A stretch of DNA of 64,000 nucleotides, from the NCBI GenBank assembly GCA_000335735.1, contig AMYY01000005.1, forward strand, positions 1 to 64,000, in the 5' to 3' direction. This DNA is from an alpha proteobacterium L41A. GTDB lineage: Bacteria > Pseudomonadota > Alphaproteobacteria > Caulobacterales > Caulobacteraceae. Positions 25,408 to 33,982 of this stretch are shown piece by piece; the first letter of the stretch is position 1, and each line of letters begins with the position of its first letter. Under the pieces are notes generated by a model that did no database searches, was not told the DNA's origin, and saw only the letters and a program-made list of their open reading frames with translations. The translations under genes and the position numbers were made by a program.

Positions 25408-25896
25408 ATGGGACGCACCGCCGACTACAGCCGCCAAAGCTGCTCCATCGCCGCCACGCTTGAGGTGATCGGCGATCCCTGGACCCTGCTGGTCATTCGA
25501 GACGCCTTTAACGGCGTCAGCCGGTTCGAACAGTGGCAAGACAATCTGGGCGTGGCGCGCAACGTCCTGGCCGCCCGGCTCAAAAGCCTGGTCCAGCATG
25601 GCGTGCTGGAGCCGCGCCTGTATTCCGAACGCCCGCCGCGCAACGAATATGTCCTGACCGCCAAGGGCAAGGATCTGTACGGCGTTCTGGTCACCTTGCA
25701 CGGCTGGGGCAACAAACACGTCTATGGCGACGCCGACAGCGGCATCGACATGGTCCACAAGACCTGCGGCCATTCCCTGACCCCGCGCATCGCGTGCGGC
25801 TGCTGCGGCGAGATCGTCAAACCGAGGGATATCGCCCTGACCCGCGCCGAGAACCGGCCGACGGTCGGCGATGTGATGCCCAAGGAAGCGGCCTAA
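25408..25896 (+). CDS. HxlR family transcriptional regulator
   Basis: A 162-aa winged helix-turn-helix protein. The HxlR signature is clear: CSIAATLEVIGDPWTLLVIRDAFNGVSRF (about residues 12-40), then GVARNVLAARLKSLVQHGVLEPRLYSERPPRNEYVLTAKG. The C-terminal extension contains three cysteines (KTCGHSLTPRIACGCCGE), a possible metal or redox site present in a subset of the family. It is divergent from the thioesterase gene and likely autoregulates and represses it through the shared spacer. The effector is unknown. Confidence 0.92.
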   Translation: MGRTADYSRQSCSIAATLEVIGDPWTLLVIRDAFNGVSRFEQWQDNLGVARNVLAARLKSLVQHGVLEPRLYSERPPRNEYVLTAKGKDLYGVLVTLHGWGNKHVYGDADSGIDMVHKTCGHSLTPRIACGCCGEIVKPRDIALTRAENRPTVGDVMPKEAA

Positions 25897-25905
25897 GCCC
25901 GTTCC

Positions 25906-25926
25906 TGCTGACGCTTTCTGGCAGCA
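25906..25926. promoter_or_regulatory. Operator copy 1 (TGCTGACG-N4-CTGGCAGCA) before the WYL regulator
   Basis: The 21-bp site reads TGCTGACG-CTTT-CTGGCAGCA and ends 19 bp before the GTG start at 25946. It is a dyad (TGCTG-N-C-N7-G-N-CAGCA) and matches the site at 26642-26662 at 17 of 21 positions, only the central four bases differing. It probably mediates autoregulation. Confidence 0.65.
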
Positions 25927-25945
25927 GGACTGCTAGGATCGCGGG

Positions 25946-26647
25946 GTGTCACGCTCCGAACGCCTTCTTGATCTGCTGAACGTCCTGCGGCGGCATCGTC
26001 GGCCGGTGAGCGGGCAGGTGTTGGCCGAGGAGATGGGCGTCAGTCTGCGGACGCTTTACCGCGACATCGCCAGCCTGCAGGCGCAAGGGGCGACGATCGA
26101 AGGGGAGGCGGGGGTCGGCTATGTTCTGAAGCCGGGCTTCATGCTGCCGCCGCTGATGTTCACGCCGGAAGAGATCGAGGCCCTGGTGCTGGGGTCGCGT
26201 TGGGTGGCGGATCGCGCCGATCCGCGCATGCGCGATGCGGCGCTGGCGGCGCTGGGACGGATCTCGGCGGTGCTGCCGCCCGATCTGCGCGACGAGATGG
26301 ACACATCGGCCCTGCTGGTCGTGCCGGGCGAGCCGTTCCCGGCGGATCGGGTCGATCCGGCCTTATTAAGGAAAGCGATCCGCACCGAGCGACGGCTGAA
26401 GCTGTGTTACCGCGACGAGGCGGGGTCGGCGTCCGAGCGTGTGGTCTGGCCGTTCGCCCTGGCCTTCTTCGACCGAGTGAGATTGCTGATCGCCTGGTGC
26501 GAACTGCGCGGTGATTTCCGCAGTTTCCGCACCGACCGCATCGTCGAGGCGGAGGTGATGGAGGCGCGCTATCCGACGCGTCGCCAAGCGCTGATGAAGA
26601 CCTGGCGCGAGGCGCATGAAAGATCGAGATCGGGCGACGACTGCTGA
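25946..26647 (+). CDS. YafY-type HTH/WYL domain transcriptional regulator
   Basis: A 233-aa regulator. Residues 1-58 are an HTH_11 winged helix (RSERLLDLLNVLRRHRRPVSGQVLAEEMGVSLRTLYRDIASLQAQGA). Residues about 137-205 are a WYL ligand-binding domain: RKAIRTERRLKLCYRDEAG, then VWPFALAFFDRVRLLIAWCELRGDFRSFRTDRI. Such proteins sense small ligands or nucleic acid. The GTG start follows a palindromic site that is repeated before the downstream VOC gene, so autoregulation and control of that gene are likely. The stop codon lies inside the second operator copy. Confidence 0.93.
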   Translation: MSRSERLLDLLNVLRRHRRPVSGQVLAEEMGVSLRTLYRDIASLQAQGATIEGEAGVGYVLKPGFMLPPLMFTPEEIEALVLGSRWVADRADPRMRDAALAALGRISAVLPPDLRDEMDTSALLVVPGEPFPADRVDPALLRKAIRTERRLKLCYRDEAGSASERVVWPFALAFFDRVRLLIAWCELRGDFRSFRTDRIVEAEVMEARYPTRRQALMKTWREAHERSRSGDDC

Positions 26648-26662
26648 CGGAAACTGGCAGCA
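26642..26662. promoter_or_regulatory. Operator copy 2 (TGCTGACG-N4-CTGGCAGCA) before the VOC gene
   Basis: The site reads TGCTGACG-GAAA-CTGGCAGCA, the same dyad as at 25906-25926. It overlaps the stop codon of the WYL gene and ends 46 bp before the VOC start. Duplication of the site upstream of both genes is the main evidence that the WYL protein binds here. Confidence 0.65.
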
Positions 26663-26708
26663 ACGAAGGCTAGGGTTCGGCGTGTTGGAAACATGAGGGG
26701 CCGGGCTG

Positions 26709-27059
26709 ATGCGTGAGATCGAGGACATTCTTCTGGCCGTCGCGGATCCGGAAATCAGCGCGCGCTTCTATGCCAACCTGCTGGGTTGTCGGCCGGTGAT
26801 GGCGGGACCGGACCGGGCCTTGTTCAAGCTGACGTCGGGCCGGGCGCTTGGGCTGCTGCGGCGTGCAGGCGATCGGAGCGAGGTGTGCGAGGTCGACTTT
26901 CCGCTGGAGGGCGCCGAGGCGGTGGATCAGGCGCATATAGACTGGTGGGATCGCGGGGCGCGCATTCTGACGCCGCCGACGGACGCTGCGCCGGTCCGCA
27001 GCTTCGTGGCGGGCGATCCCGACGGCCATCGGCTGAGGGTCTATGCCGTTGCGGCGTAA
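26709..27059 (+). CDS. VOC family protein controlled by the WYL regulator
   Basis: A 116-aa single-domain VOC protein. The N-terminus EIEDILLAVADPEISARFYANLLGC is the usual first beta-alpha unit with the helix that begins SARFY, and the C-terminus is SFVAGDPDGHRLRVYAV, with the D-P-D-GH turn. It is probably a glyoxalase-, dioxygenase- or drug-binding-type protein; metal ligands are not certain from sequence. YafY/WYL regulators paired with VOC or efflux genes recur in proteobacteria, which suggests response to a toxic small molecule. The gene has its own operator and so probably its own promoter. Confidence 0.88.
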   Translation: MREIEDILLAVADPEISARFYANLLGCRPVMAGPDRALFKLTSGRALGLLRRAGDRSEVCEVDFPLEGAEAVDQAHIDWWDRGARILTPPTDAAPVRSFVAGDPDGHRLRVYAVAA

Positions 27060-27065
27060 GGGAGA

Positions 27066-27755
27066 TCAAACCTCGGCTTCGAGCCGGTATCCGACCCCGC
27101 GCACATTGGTCAGCAGCCCGGCGGCGTCGGCGGCGTCCAGCTTGCGGCGCAGGTGGCTGACGTGGCTGTCGATGGTGCGTTCCAGAACCGCCTGATTGGG
27201 GAAGCAGGCCTGCATGATTTCGCTGCGGCTGAAGACGCGCAGGGGCGTGCGGGCCATGTGGGCCAGGATGCGGAACTCCGTCAGGGTCAGGTCCAGACGG
27301 CGCTTGCCCGACGGCGTCAGGATCGCCGCCAGATAGTTCTCCAACTGCACCTCCAGCGGACCGACGCGCAGGGTCTTGGCGGCCCGGCCGCCGCCGCTGC
27401 GTCGCAGGATGGTCTGGATGGAGGCCGTGACCTCGGCCGGCTTGAACGGCTTGGCGATATAGTCGTCCGCCCCGATCCGCAGCGCCTGCAGCTTGTCTGT
27501 GGCCTCATCCCGGTCGCCGACCATGATGACAGGCGTCTCACCTCGCCGACGCAGTTCGCCCAGCACATCCCAGCCGTCGCGCACAGGCAAGCGGACGCTG
27601 AGCAGGGCGAGATCGGGCTTGAGCGACGCATGCAGGTCGGCTGCCTGCTGGCCGTCGGCGGCGACGACGGTGCGAAAGCCGTCCCGGCGCAGAGCCGCGT
27701 CCAGGATTTCGACGCCCTCGGCGGCGTCATCGGCGATCAGGATCAGGCTGCTCAT
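27066..27755 (-). CDS. OmpR-family response regulator with degenerate receiver
   Basis: A 229-aa protein with a receiver domain (1-120) and an OmpR-type winged helix (about 130-228; LDLTLTEFRILAHMART, RTIDSHVSHLRRKLD, VRGVGYRLE). In the receiver the acidic pair D9-D10 and the lysine in AKPFKP remain. The phospho-acceptor aspartate is a serine (S53 in LALLSVRLP), and the conserved Thr/Ser after beta-4 is glycine (PVIMVGDRDE). Phosphorylation in the normal way is therefore unlikely. The ATG at 27755 matches the usual N-terminus. No kinase is adjacent. It could act by dimerisation or by binding another ligand. Confidence 0.88.
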   Translation of the reverse strand: MSSLILIADDAAEGVEILDAALRRDGFRTVVAADGQQAADLHASLKPDLALLSVRLPVRDGWDVLGELRRRGETPVIMVGDRDEATDKLQALRIGADDYIAKPFKPAEVTASIQTILRRSGGGRAAKTLRVGPLEVQLENYLAAILTPSGKRRLDLTLTEFRILAHMARTPLRVFSRSEIMQACFPNQAVLERTIDSHVSHLRRKLDAADAAGLLTNVRGVGYRLEAEV

Positions 27756-27863
27756 GGCGTCTCCGAAAGCCGCCATCGCGCCAGATCGTCGCGTCGTCCA
27801 GCAAAACCGGACGGCTGCGGTGAAGTTTCATATCGCCGTCGCAAAGCCTTCACGCAGACGAAG

Positions 27864-27894
27864 AAAAACCCCCTCCCGCCAAGGCGGAAGGGGG
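27864..27894 (-). terminator. Rho-independent terminator of the TonB-dependent receptor gene
   Basis: On the minus strand a stem of CCCCC-TT-CCGCC and GGCGGGAGGGGG with a 2-nt loop is followed by TTTTTC. It starts 26 bp past the receptor stop codon at 27920. Confidence 0.85.
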
Positions 27895-27919
27895 CCAGTC
27901 GGTCGTTCGGGAGGAACGC

Positions 27920-30253
27920 TTAGTAGGAGGCGCGCAGCTCGATGCCGAAAGTGCGCGGGTTGTTGAAGTTGCCGTAGTCGCCCAGAGTGTTCCTGTTCGA
28001 CGGGTCGCGGCGATAGACGTAGGTCTCGTCCAGCAGGTTACGCGACCACAGGGCCACTTCCAGCAGCGGACCGCCGTCGCGGGTCGTGATGTCGGCGATG
28101 GCGACGCGGGCGTTCACGACGAAGGACGAGTCGGCCTTGATCGCAAACTGCTCGAAGCTGTGGGCCGCATCGGCATAGTTGGCGTCGATGTGCGCCTTCA
28201 GGGTCGCGCCCATGAAGGGCGAGTTCCAGTCGGCCGCGACGCTGCCGGCGTTCTCAGGCGTATAGGCGATGAAGACCTGCTGCACCTGGCCGTTGAACGG
28301 GTTGACCGTGTCCGGCACCTTGGCGTCCGTGTAGGCGTAGGAGGCCGACAGGGTCAGGTTGTCGGTCGCCCGGAACTGACCTTCCAGCTCCACGCCACGG
28401 ATTTTCGTGGTGCCCGGAGCGTTGATCGTTTCAAGCGTGTTGCGGGTCGAGGCGCCCTGGACGGTCACCAGGCTGAAGTCGATCTGGCTGTCGGTGCGGT
28501 CCATGGCGTAGACGGCGGCGTTGAAGCGGACACGGCGGTCGAACAGGTCGCTCTTCAGGCCGATTTCGTAGGCCTTGACCTCTTCGGGATCGAACGAGCG
28601 GTAGGTCAGCGAGCGCGAGGAGGCGCCGCCGGCGCGGTAGCCGGTCGAATACTTGCCGTAGACGTTGATGTTGTTGCTGACGTCATAGGCCAGGGTGACC
28701 AGCGGATCGAAGCGATCGACCTTGGAGCTGAAGGTCAGGTTGGTGGCGGCGTTGTTGACGACCTCCAGCTTGCCGTCCTTGTCGTCCCAGGTGTAGCGGC
28801 CGCCGACCGTCAGGTGCAGGGCGTCCATGCTGGCCGGGGTCCAGGTCGCCTGGCCGTAGATTGCTTTCGATTCCGAATGGGCAGTGGACTTGCGGTCCAG
28901 CGAGCGGAAGCCGCGGATCGTCGGGGTGGGGTCCAGGATCGTGTAGCCCGTGCCGTCGGCGTTCCACTGGTTGGTCGAGGGCGTGGACGCATCGTCCGAG
29001 ACGGTCTCCTTGAAGTAGAAGACGCCGCCGACATAGTCGATGCTGTCGCCCAGCGAACCGACGGCCTGCAGTTCCTGGCTGAACTGATGCTGCCAGAAGC
29101 CGGCCAGCGAGTAACGGCTGAACTTGCCGTTCGGGCCTGTAACCGGCGGGCGGTGCGCGCCGGCGATGTTGTCATACTGTTCGACGTCCAGATCGCGGTA
29201 GGCCGTGATCGAGCGGATTTCCAGGGAGTCGGTCGGGCGATACGACAGGTGCAGGTCCATGCCGCGCGTGTCGTCGACGCTGAACTGCTGAGGCACGCCA
29301 ATGTCGGCCTGCGTCATACGCTTGGAGCCTTCGACCTGAACCAAGGGCGACAGGGCGCGGATGCTGCCCGAGGGAACCGTAGCCGAGGTGAATGGCACGA
29401 CGGTCAGGCCATTCGGGTTGAAGTTCAGCAGTTGGCTGTAGAACGGGGTGTTCTTGTCCTTGCTGATGTCAGCCGCGAAGTTGGCGGTGAAGTTTTCAGC
29501 CGGCGTCCAGCGCGTCTGGAAGCGAAGGCCGCGGCGGTCATACTCGCCAAAGCCCGTCTGGCCCGGCAGGATGTTTTCGGTCACCGGGCCCTGGACGGAA
29601 ATGATGCCGTCGACCTTGAAGGCGAAGTCGCCGAGAGCGGGGAAGTCGACATGCAGTTCGGAGTTGTAGGACTCCAGATTGCCGACGCCGGCGATGGCGC
29701 GCATGCCGAACACGCCCGTCGGCTTCTTGGTCACCAGCGACAGGGCGCCGCCTTCGGTGTTGCGGCCGAACAGGGTGCCTTGCGGACCCTTCAGGACTTC
29801 CACGCGCTCGATGTCGAGCAGGGCGGCGGCGAGGCCGTGCTGGCGGGCCAGATAGACGCCGTCGACATAGACGCCGACGCCTTGCTCGCGCGCCGGCTGA
29901 TTGGCGTCGTTCGGCACGATGCCGCGGATGCCGATGGTCAGGGCGGACTGACGGGCCTCGAAGGTGGCGATGCGCAGGCTGGGGACGCTGCCGTCGGCCA
30001 GGTCCATCAGGCTCTGCACGTGGCGATCGGCCAGGGCTTCGGCGTTGACGACCGAGATCGAGATCGGCGTGTCTTGCAGGTTGGTTTCGCGCTTGGTCGC
30101 GGTCACGACGATGTCGTCAAGACCGGCCGGCTCGGCGCTGGCGGCCGTCGGCGCGGTCTGGACCGGCGCGGTCTGAGCGAAGGCGGAAACGGGCGCGGCG
30201 AGAAGAGCGGTCCCCAGCAGCAGCTGAAGGCGCAGTTTAATTTGACGATGCAT
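27920..30253 (-). CDS. TonB-dependent outer-membrane receptor
   Basis: A 777-aa outer-membrane transporter. Residues 1-26 are a signal peptide ending SAFAQ. A TonB box (DDIVVTATK) lies near residue 46, followed by the plug domain (DTPISISVVNAEALADRHVQ, VEVLKGPQGTLFGRNTEGGALSLVTKKP) and a 22-strand barrel ending in aromatic RTFGIELRASY. It takes up a substrate across the outer membrane with energy from TonB-ExbBD. The plug and barrel resemble the large sphingomonad/caulobacter family that imports polysaccharide fragments or other organics as well as siderophores; no Fur box is evident upstream, so the substrate is open. It has its own terminator. Confidence 0.95.
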   Translation of the reverse strand: MHRQIKLRLQLLLGTALLAAPVSAFAQTAPVQTAPTAASAEPAGLDDIVVTATKRETNLQDTPISISVVNAEALADRHVQSLMDLADGSVPSLRIATFEARQSALTIGIRGIVPNDANQPAREQGVGVYVDGVYLARQHGLAAALLDIERVEVLKGPQGTLFGRNTEGGALSLVTKKPTGVFGMRAIAGVGNLESYNSELHVDFPALGDFAFKVDGIISVQGPVTENILPGQTGFGEYDRRGLRFQTRWTPAENFTANFAADISKDKNTPFYSQLLNFNPNGLTVVPFTSATVPSGSIRALSPLVQVEGSKRMTQADIGVPQQFSVDDTRGMDLHLSYRPTDSLEIRSITAYRDLDVEQYDNIAGAHRPPVTGPNGKFSRYSLAGFWQHQFSQELQAVGSLGDSIDYVGGVFYFKETVSDDASTPSTNQWNADGTGYTILDPTPTIRGFRSLDRKSTAHSESKAIYGQATWTPASMDALHLTVGGRYTWDDKDGKLEVVNNAATNLTFSSKVDRFDPLVTLAYDVSNNINVYGKYSTGYRAGGASSRSLTYRSFDPEEVKAYEIGLKSDLFDRRVRFNAAVYAMDRTDSQIDFSLVTVQGASTRNTLETINAPGTTKIRGVELEGQFRATDNLTLSASYAYTDAKVPDTVNPFNGQVQQVFIAYTPENAGSVAADWNSPFMGATLKAHIDANYADAAHSFEQFAIKADSSFVVNARVAIADITTRDGGPLLEVALWSRNLLDETYVYRRDPSNRNTLGDYGNFNNPRTFGIELRASY

Positions 30254-30416
30254 TTTTATCCCCTGCTTAGTCGGGGCGGGGATTACGCCGTCATTGCGAT
30301 GCGCAGTTTACAGCCGTGCAACAGCCCGGTGCATCTTTAATGTCTGGCGTGGCGAGAAGCCTGCGATCTTGTTCCACCGCAGCTCCACACTGTCTCCACA
30401 ATCGCACGAAGCGTGG

Positions 30417-31619
30417 TTAGACGGCGACCGCCGTCGTGTCCCGGATGAAGCCGCCGCCCAGGACGCGTTCGGTGTCCGTGGGGTGGTACAGGGCGCAGGC
30501 CTGGCCTGGCGCGACGCCCTCTTCGCCATCGTCGAAGACGACGCGGATATCGCCGTCGATCAGGGCGAGGCGGGCTGGCGAGGGTTGGCGGGTCGAGCGG
30601 ACACGCGCCAGGACCGGGATGTTGGCCTCGGCGGCCTCGATGATGGTCGCCTCGTCGCCCAGCCAGTTGGTTTCTTCCAGCGTCAGACTGGCTGTCAAAA
30701 GGGCTTCGCGCGGGCCGACGACGACGCGACGGGTCTCGGGCTCCAGCCTGGTCACGAACAGCGGCTCGCCCACCGCGACGTTCAGGCCGCGGCGCTGGCC
30801 GATCGTGTAGTCCGTGATACCCGCGTGCCGGCCCAGCACCCGGCCGTCCATGTGCACGATCTCGCCGGCCTCACGCCCTTGCGGACGCAGGCGGTCGATC
30901 AGGGTGCGATAGTCGCCGGAGGGCACGAAACAGATGTCTTGGCTGTCCGGTTTGGCGGCGATCTTCAGACCCAGTTCTGCGGCGACGCCGCGCACCTGAG
31001 GCTTTTCCAGATCGGCCAAGGGGAAGCGGAGATAGTCCAGCTGATCCTGGGTGGTGGCGAACAGGAAATAGGATTGGTCGCGCGAATGGTCGATCGCCTT
31101 GCGCATCTGCGAGCGGTTGCCGGCGACGGCGCGGCGGACGTAGTGACCCGTCGCCATCGCCTCGGCGCCCAGGTCGCGGGCCACGTCCAGCAAGTCACGG
31201 AACTTGACGGTCTGATTGCAGCGGATGCAGGGGACCGGCGTCTGGCCCTTCAGATAGCTATCGGCGAACTGGTCGATCACTGCGTCCTTGAACCGGCTCT
31301 CATAGTCGAGGACGTAGTGTGGGATGCCGATCATGTCGGCCGCAAGACGGGCGTCGTGAATGTCCTGGCCCGCGCAGCAGGCGCCCTTCTTCTTCAACGC
31401 CGCGCCGTGATCGTAGAGCTGCAGCGTCACGCCGACGACGTCGTAGCCCGCCTTGTGCAGAAGGGCAGCGACGACGGTGGAATCCACCCCGCCCGACATG
31501 GCGGCCACCACGCGCGCGCCGACCGGCAGGCCGACCGCCGCCCGCGCGCTCTCGACCGCCGCATCCATGTCGGTGCGGGCGATGTCGGGAACGGGGCAGA
31601 AATCTTCGACCAAGCTCAT
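30417..31619 (-). CDS. mnmA: tRNA-specific 2-thiouridylase
   Basis: A 400-aa MnmA, which thiolates U34 of tRNA-Lys, -Glu and -Gln. The PP-loop [10 protein letters not shown] (about residues 40-49), the catalytic cysteines in [13 protein letters not shown] (first) and DSQDICFVP (second), and the C-terminal beta-barrel ([19 protein letters not shown]) are all present. Length is normal, with an N-terminal extension of about 30 residues relative to E. coli. Start at 31619 (MSLVEDF) or three codons earlier. It lies downstream of sciP but behind that gene's terminator. Confidence 0.96.
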   Translation of the reverse strand: MSLVEDFCPVPDIARTDMDAAVESARAAVGLPVGARVVAAMSGGVDSTVVAALLHKAGYDVVGVTLQLYDHGAALKKKGACCAGQDIHDARLAADMIGIPHYVLDYESRFKDAVIDQFADSYLKGQTPVPCIRCNQTVKFRDLLDVARDLGAEAMATGHYVRRAVAGNRSQMRKAIDHSRDQSYFLFATTQDQLDYLRFPLADLEKPQVRGVAAELGLKIAAKPDSQDICFVPSGDYRTLIDRLRPQGREAGEIVHMDGRVLGRHAGITDYTIGQRRGLNVAVGEPLFVTRLEPETRRVVVGPREALLTASLTLEETNWLGDEATIIEAAEANIPVLARVRSTRQPSPARLALIDGDIRVVFDDGEEGVAPGQACALYHPTDTERVLGGGFIRDTTAVAV

Positions 31620-31665
31620 CGCGGCCATTTAGTGCGGAACCAGTGCGATTTCGAGACCCGCAAAC

Positions 31666-31698
31666 GAAAAGGGCCGCACCCGTCACCGGATGCGGCCC
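31666..31698 (-). terminator. Rho-independent terminator of sciP
   Basis: GGGCCGCA (31671-31678) and TGCGGCCC (31691-31698) form the stem, extended by CC/GG pairs. On the minus strand it is followed by TTTTC. It begins 22 bp past the sciP stop and separates sciP from mnmA. Confidence 0.85.
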
Positions 31699-31719
31699 TT
31701 AACGTCTTCGGGGAAACCC

Positions 31720-32004
31720 TCAGGAGCGGTAGCTCTGGATCCGCGTCGTGCGCAGACCCTGCATGCCCCATTTGTCGATGGCCTTCTGCCAGGCCAGGAA
31801 CTCTTCAGCCGTCAGGCGATATTTCGCCAGGGCGTCGTCGAGGCTGAGCAGGCCGCCGCGAACGGCGGCGACGACCTCGGCCTTGCGCCGGATCACCCAC
31901 CGGTCCGTGTTAGACGGCGGCAGGTCGTTGAGGGTCAGGGGCGTGCCAGTCGGTCCGACCACGTATTGTTCGCCTTTGCTATTAAGGCGTCGCTCTTGCA
32001 ACAT
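31720..32004 (-). CDS. sciP: CtrA inhibitor SciP (DUF1153)
   Basis: A 94-aa DUF1153 protein. The conserved region begins VGPTGTPLTLNDLPPSNTDRWVIRRKAEVVAAVRGGLLSLDDALAKYRLTAEEFLAWQ and contains a helix-turn-helix. In Caulobacter SciP binds CtrA at its promoters and stops CtrA-driven transcription, including of flagellar genes, in swarmer cells. It follows flgE in the same orientation, 172 bp away, as in Caulobacter. The spacer holds a candidate CtrA box, a near-perfect dyad and two GANTC sites (32117-32121, 32143-32147) that CcrM would methylate. Confidence 0.93.
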   Translation of the reverse strand: MLQERRLNSKGEQYVVGPTGTPLTLNDLPPSNTDRWVIRRKAEVVAAVRGGLLSLDDALAKYRLTAEEFLAWQKAIDKWGMQGLRTTRIQSYRS

Positions 32005-32058
32005 GGGCTTATGCCTCTTTCACCAACACCGTAGTGTCATGAAGGTAGGCGTTCCCGA

Positions 32059-32073
32059 CTAAGGTCCGTTTAA
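32059..32073 (-). promoter_or_regulatory. Candidate CtrA box upstream of sciP
   Basis: Read toward sciP the site is TTAA-N7-TTAG, one base from the CtrA consensus TTAA-N7-TTAA. It ends 54 bp before the sciP ATG. CtrA activates sciP in Caulobacter, which supports the reading. Confidence 0.5.
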
Positions 32074-32086
32074 GCGTCGTGGTGAA

Positions 32087-32107
32087 GGAACGGATAAAAT
32101 CCGCTCC
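32087..32107. promoter_or_regulatory. Near-perfect dyad between flgE and sciP
   Basis: GGAACGGAT and ATCCGCTCC flank AAA, giving 8 of 9 complementary arm positions. It is not followed by a T-run. It may be an operator for sciP or an mRNA hairpin at the flgE 3' end. Confidence 0.4.
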
Positions 32108-32176
32108 CTCCCGAACGACTCTGTAAACCTTGCTTGCGCGACGATTCATCGAGACTAACGCTTACTTACTCGCCGA

Positions 32177-33934
32177 TCAGCGTTTGATGTTGATCAGCTC
32201 GGCCAGCATTTCATCGGCCGTGGTGATGATCTTGGACGAGGCGGAATAGGCGCGCTGGGTGGTGATCAGGCCCGTGAACTCGGCCGACAGATCAACGGTC
32301 GAGGACTCCAGCTGCTTGGCCGCGATCTCTCCGGCGCCGCCGGTTCCCGCCGCCTTAAGGTTAAAGGTGCCGGACTGGAGGCTGACGGCGTAGGCGTTGC
32401 CGGAGACTTCGCGCAGGCTGTCAGGGCTGGGGAAGGTGGCGACCGCGACTTGGGCGATGCGGCGCATGACGCCGTTGTCGAAGATGGCGGTGACGAAGCC
32501 GCCTTCGTCGATCTTGATCTCGCTCAGATTGCCGAACGCCGTGCCATTGGTGACCGTCGACTGGACGACCGAGGCCGTGTTCAGCTGGCTGAGGCCGCCG
32601 GCCGAGGTATTGAGGTCCAGCGTCACGGCCTGAGCCGCGATCCCCAGGCCGTCGGCCCAGGCGACTTGGCCGGCCGGCATCGTAAGGTTGTTGGGATCCG
32701 ATTTGCCGAACTCGAGCGTGGCCATGCTCGGATCGTCGAACAGCCCCGTTCCCGTCGGCCACGCCTTCATCGTATCCACGTCAAGGCGACCCGAGGGCGT
32801 GAAGGCGATCTTGCCGGTCTTGATCTGACCGTTGGTGTAGGGGGCGCCTGTCACCACGTCGCCGGCCGGCACGGAAACGATCTCCGCGTACCAGATGTTC
32901 GGTTCGTCGCTCTTCAGGAAGCGAAGCTCCAGATTGCGCTGGCCGCCCTTGGAGTCCGAGACCGGGATGTTCATCTTGAAGTCGGGCTTCACGCCAACGG
33001 GGTTGTCGTCGTCAGCGTTGTACATGGCCATGGAGTTGACCGAGGGGTCGTACTTCGTCTTGGCGACGTTCTCATTGCCCAGACCGATATCCGCCAAGTT
33101 GACGGTGTAAGCCGGGCCGCTGGCGGGGGTGAACTGGATCTGGGTCGGCGGCGTGCCGATCGCGGTCGCCGAACCGGCGTTTGCGCCGTTGATGGTCAGT
33201 CCGGTGATAGCGCCGGTGGTCGGGTCGAAGGTCGCCGAGGCGTCGACCTTCTGCGAACCGGACTTGATCACCAGATCATGGCTGTTGGCGCCGGTGCGGG
33301 TGTAGCGCACGGAGATGTCGTGGGTGACCGCCGGCGTCGCCGTGTCGGAGACGCCCTTGTAGGCTTGCGCGCTGGCGGCAGAAGACGCCTCCTGGCTTGA
33401 ACGCAGATTGGCGTTAATCTGCACACGGGTCGTGGGTTCGGCGGTGCCGCCGACCGAGCCGATGTTGATTGAGCGCAGACGCGTCAGGTCGGACGGATCG
33501 GTCGAAATCTCGCCGTTGGAGTCCACCGGCCAGCCCTGCAGATACAGGCCGGCGCTGTTCTTTAGATAGCCCTGCTTGTCGACGGTGAAGGCGCCGGCGC
33601 GGGTGAACAGGCGGGTGTCGGTGGCGCCGACGTTCTCGGCCTGGGTCGTCGTGACGAAGAAGCCCTGTCCGCTGACGGCGAGGTCGGTGCTGGACGTCGT
33701 CCGCTGAAGCTGGCCTTCCTGACTGATGAAGGCGCGGCTGTTGGTCGTGACGCCGCCGGCCGAATAGCTTCCGCCCACGGCCGACTGGCTGTTGACCAGG
33801 GTCTGGAACTCGCTGGCGGTGCGCTTGTAGCCAATGGTGTTGACGTTGGCGATGTTCTGCGAGATCGCCGCCAGGGCGGCGGAGTTGGCGGCCAGGCCGG
33901 ACACGCCGGCTTGCATTGCGCTGTTGAGGCTCAT
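32177..33934 (-). CDS. flgE: Flagellar hook protein
   Basis: A 585-aa hook subunit. The N-terminal rod/hook signature MSLNSAMQAGVSGLAANSAALAAISQNIANVNTIGYKR and the C-terminal ESSTVDLSAEFTGLITTQRAYSASSKIITTADEMLAELI are characteristic; the long variable middle forms the outer hook domains. It is exported by the flagellar type III system and polymerises onto the rod. GGAGCG precedes the ATG. It is the third gene of a leftward fliK-flgD-flgE group, 48 bp after flgD, and is followed by sciP. Confidence 0.96.
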   Translation of the reverse strand: MSLNSAMQAGVSGLAANSAALAAISQNIANVNTIGYKRTASEFQTLVNSQSAVGGSYSAGGVTTNSRAFISQEGQLQRTTSSTDLAVSGQGFFVTTTQAENVGATDTRLFTRAGAFTVDKQGYLKNSAGLYLQGWPVDSNGEISTDPSDLTRLRSINIGSVGGTAEPTTRVQINANLRSSQEASSAASAQAYKGVSDTATPAVTHDISVRYTRTGANSHDLVIKSGSQKVDASATFDPTTGAITGLTINGANAGSATAIGTPPTQIQFTPASGPAYTVNLADIGLGNENVAKTKYDPSVNSMAMYNADDDNPVGVKPDFKMNIPVSDSKGGQRNLELRFLKSDEPNIWYAEIVSVPAGDVVTGAPYTNGQIKTGKIAFTPSGRLDVDTMKAWPTGTGLFDDPSMATLEFGKSDPNNLTMPAGQVAWADGLGIAAQAVTLDLNTSAGGLSQLNTASVVQSTVTNGTAFGNLSEIKIDEGGFVTAIFDNGVMRRIAQVAVATFPSPDSLREVSGNAYAVSLQSGTFNLKAAGTGGAGEIAAKQLESSTVDLSAEFTGLITTQRAYSASSKIITTADEMLAELINIKR

Positions 33935-33982
33935 GGGAGAACGCTCCTTAAATGAAGGTCATCGGGAAGGCGGCGGATCGCA

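Noticed and set aside
28160..30340. A 726-codon open frame on the plus strand opposite the TonB-dependent receptor
   Set aside because: Long antisense frames are common in GC-rich DNA; the translation is low-complexity and unlike any family, while the minus strand encodes a complete receptor.
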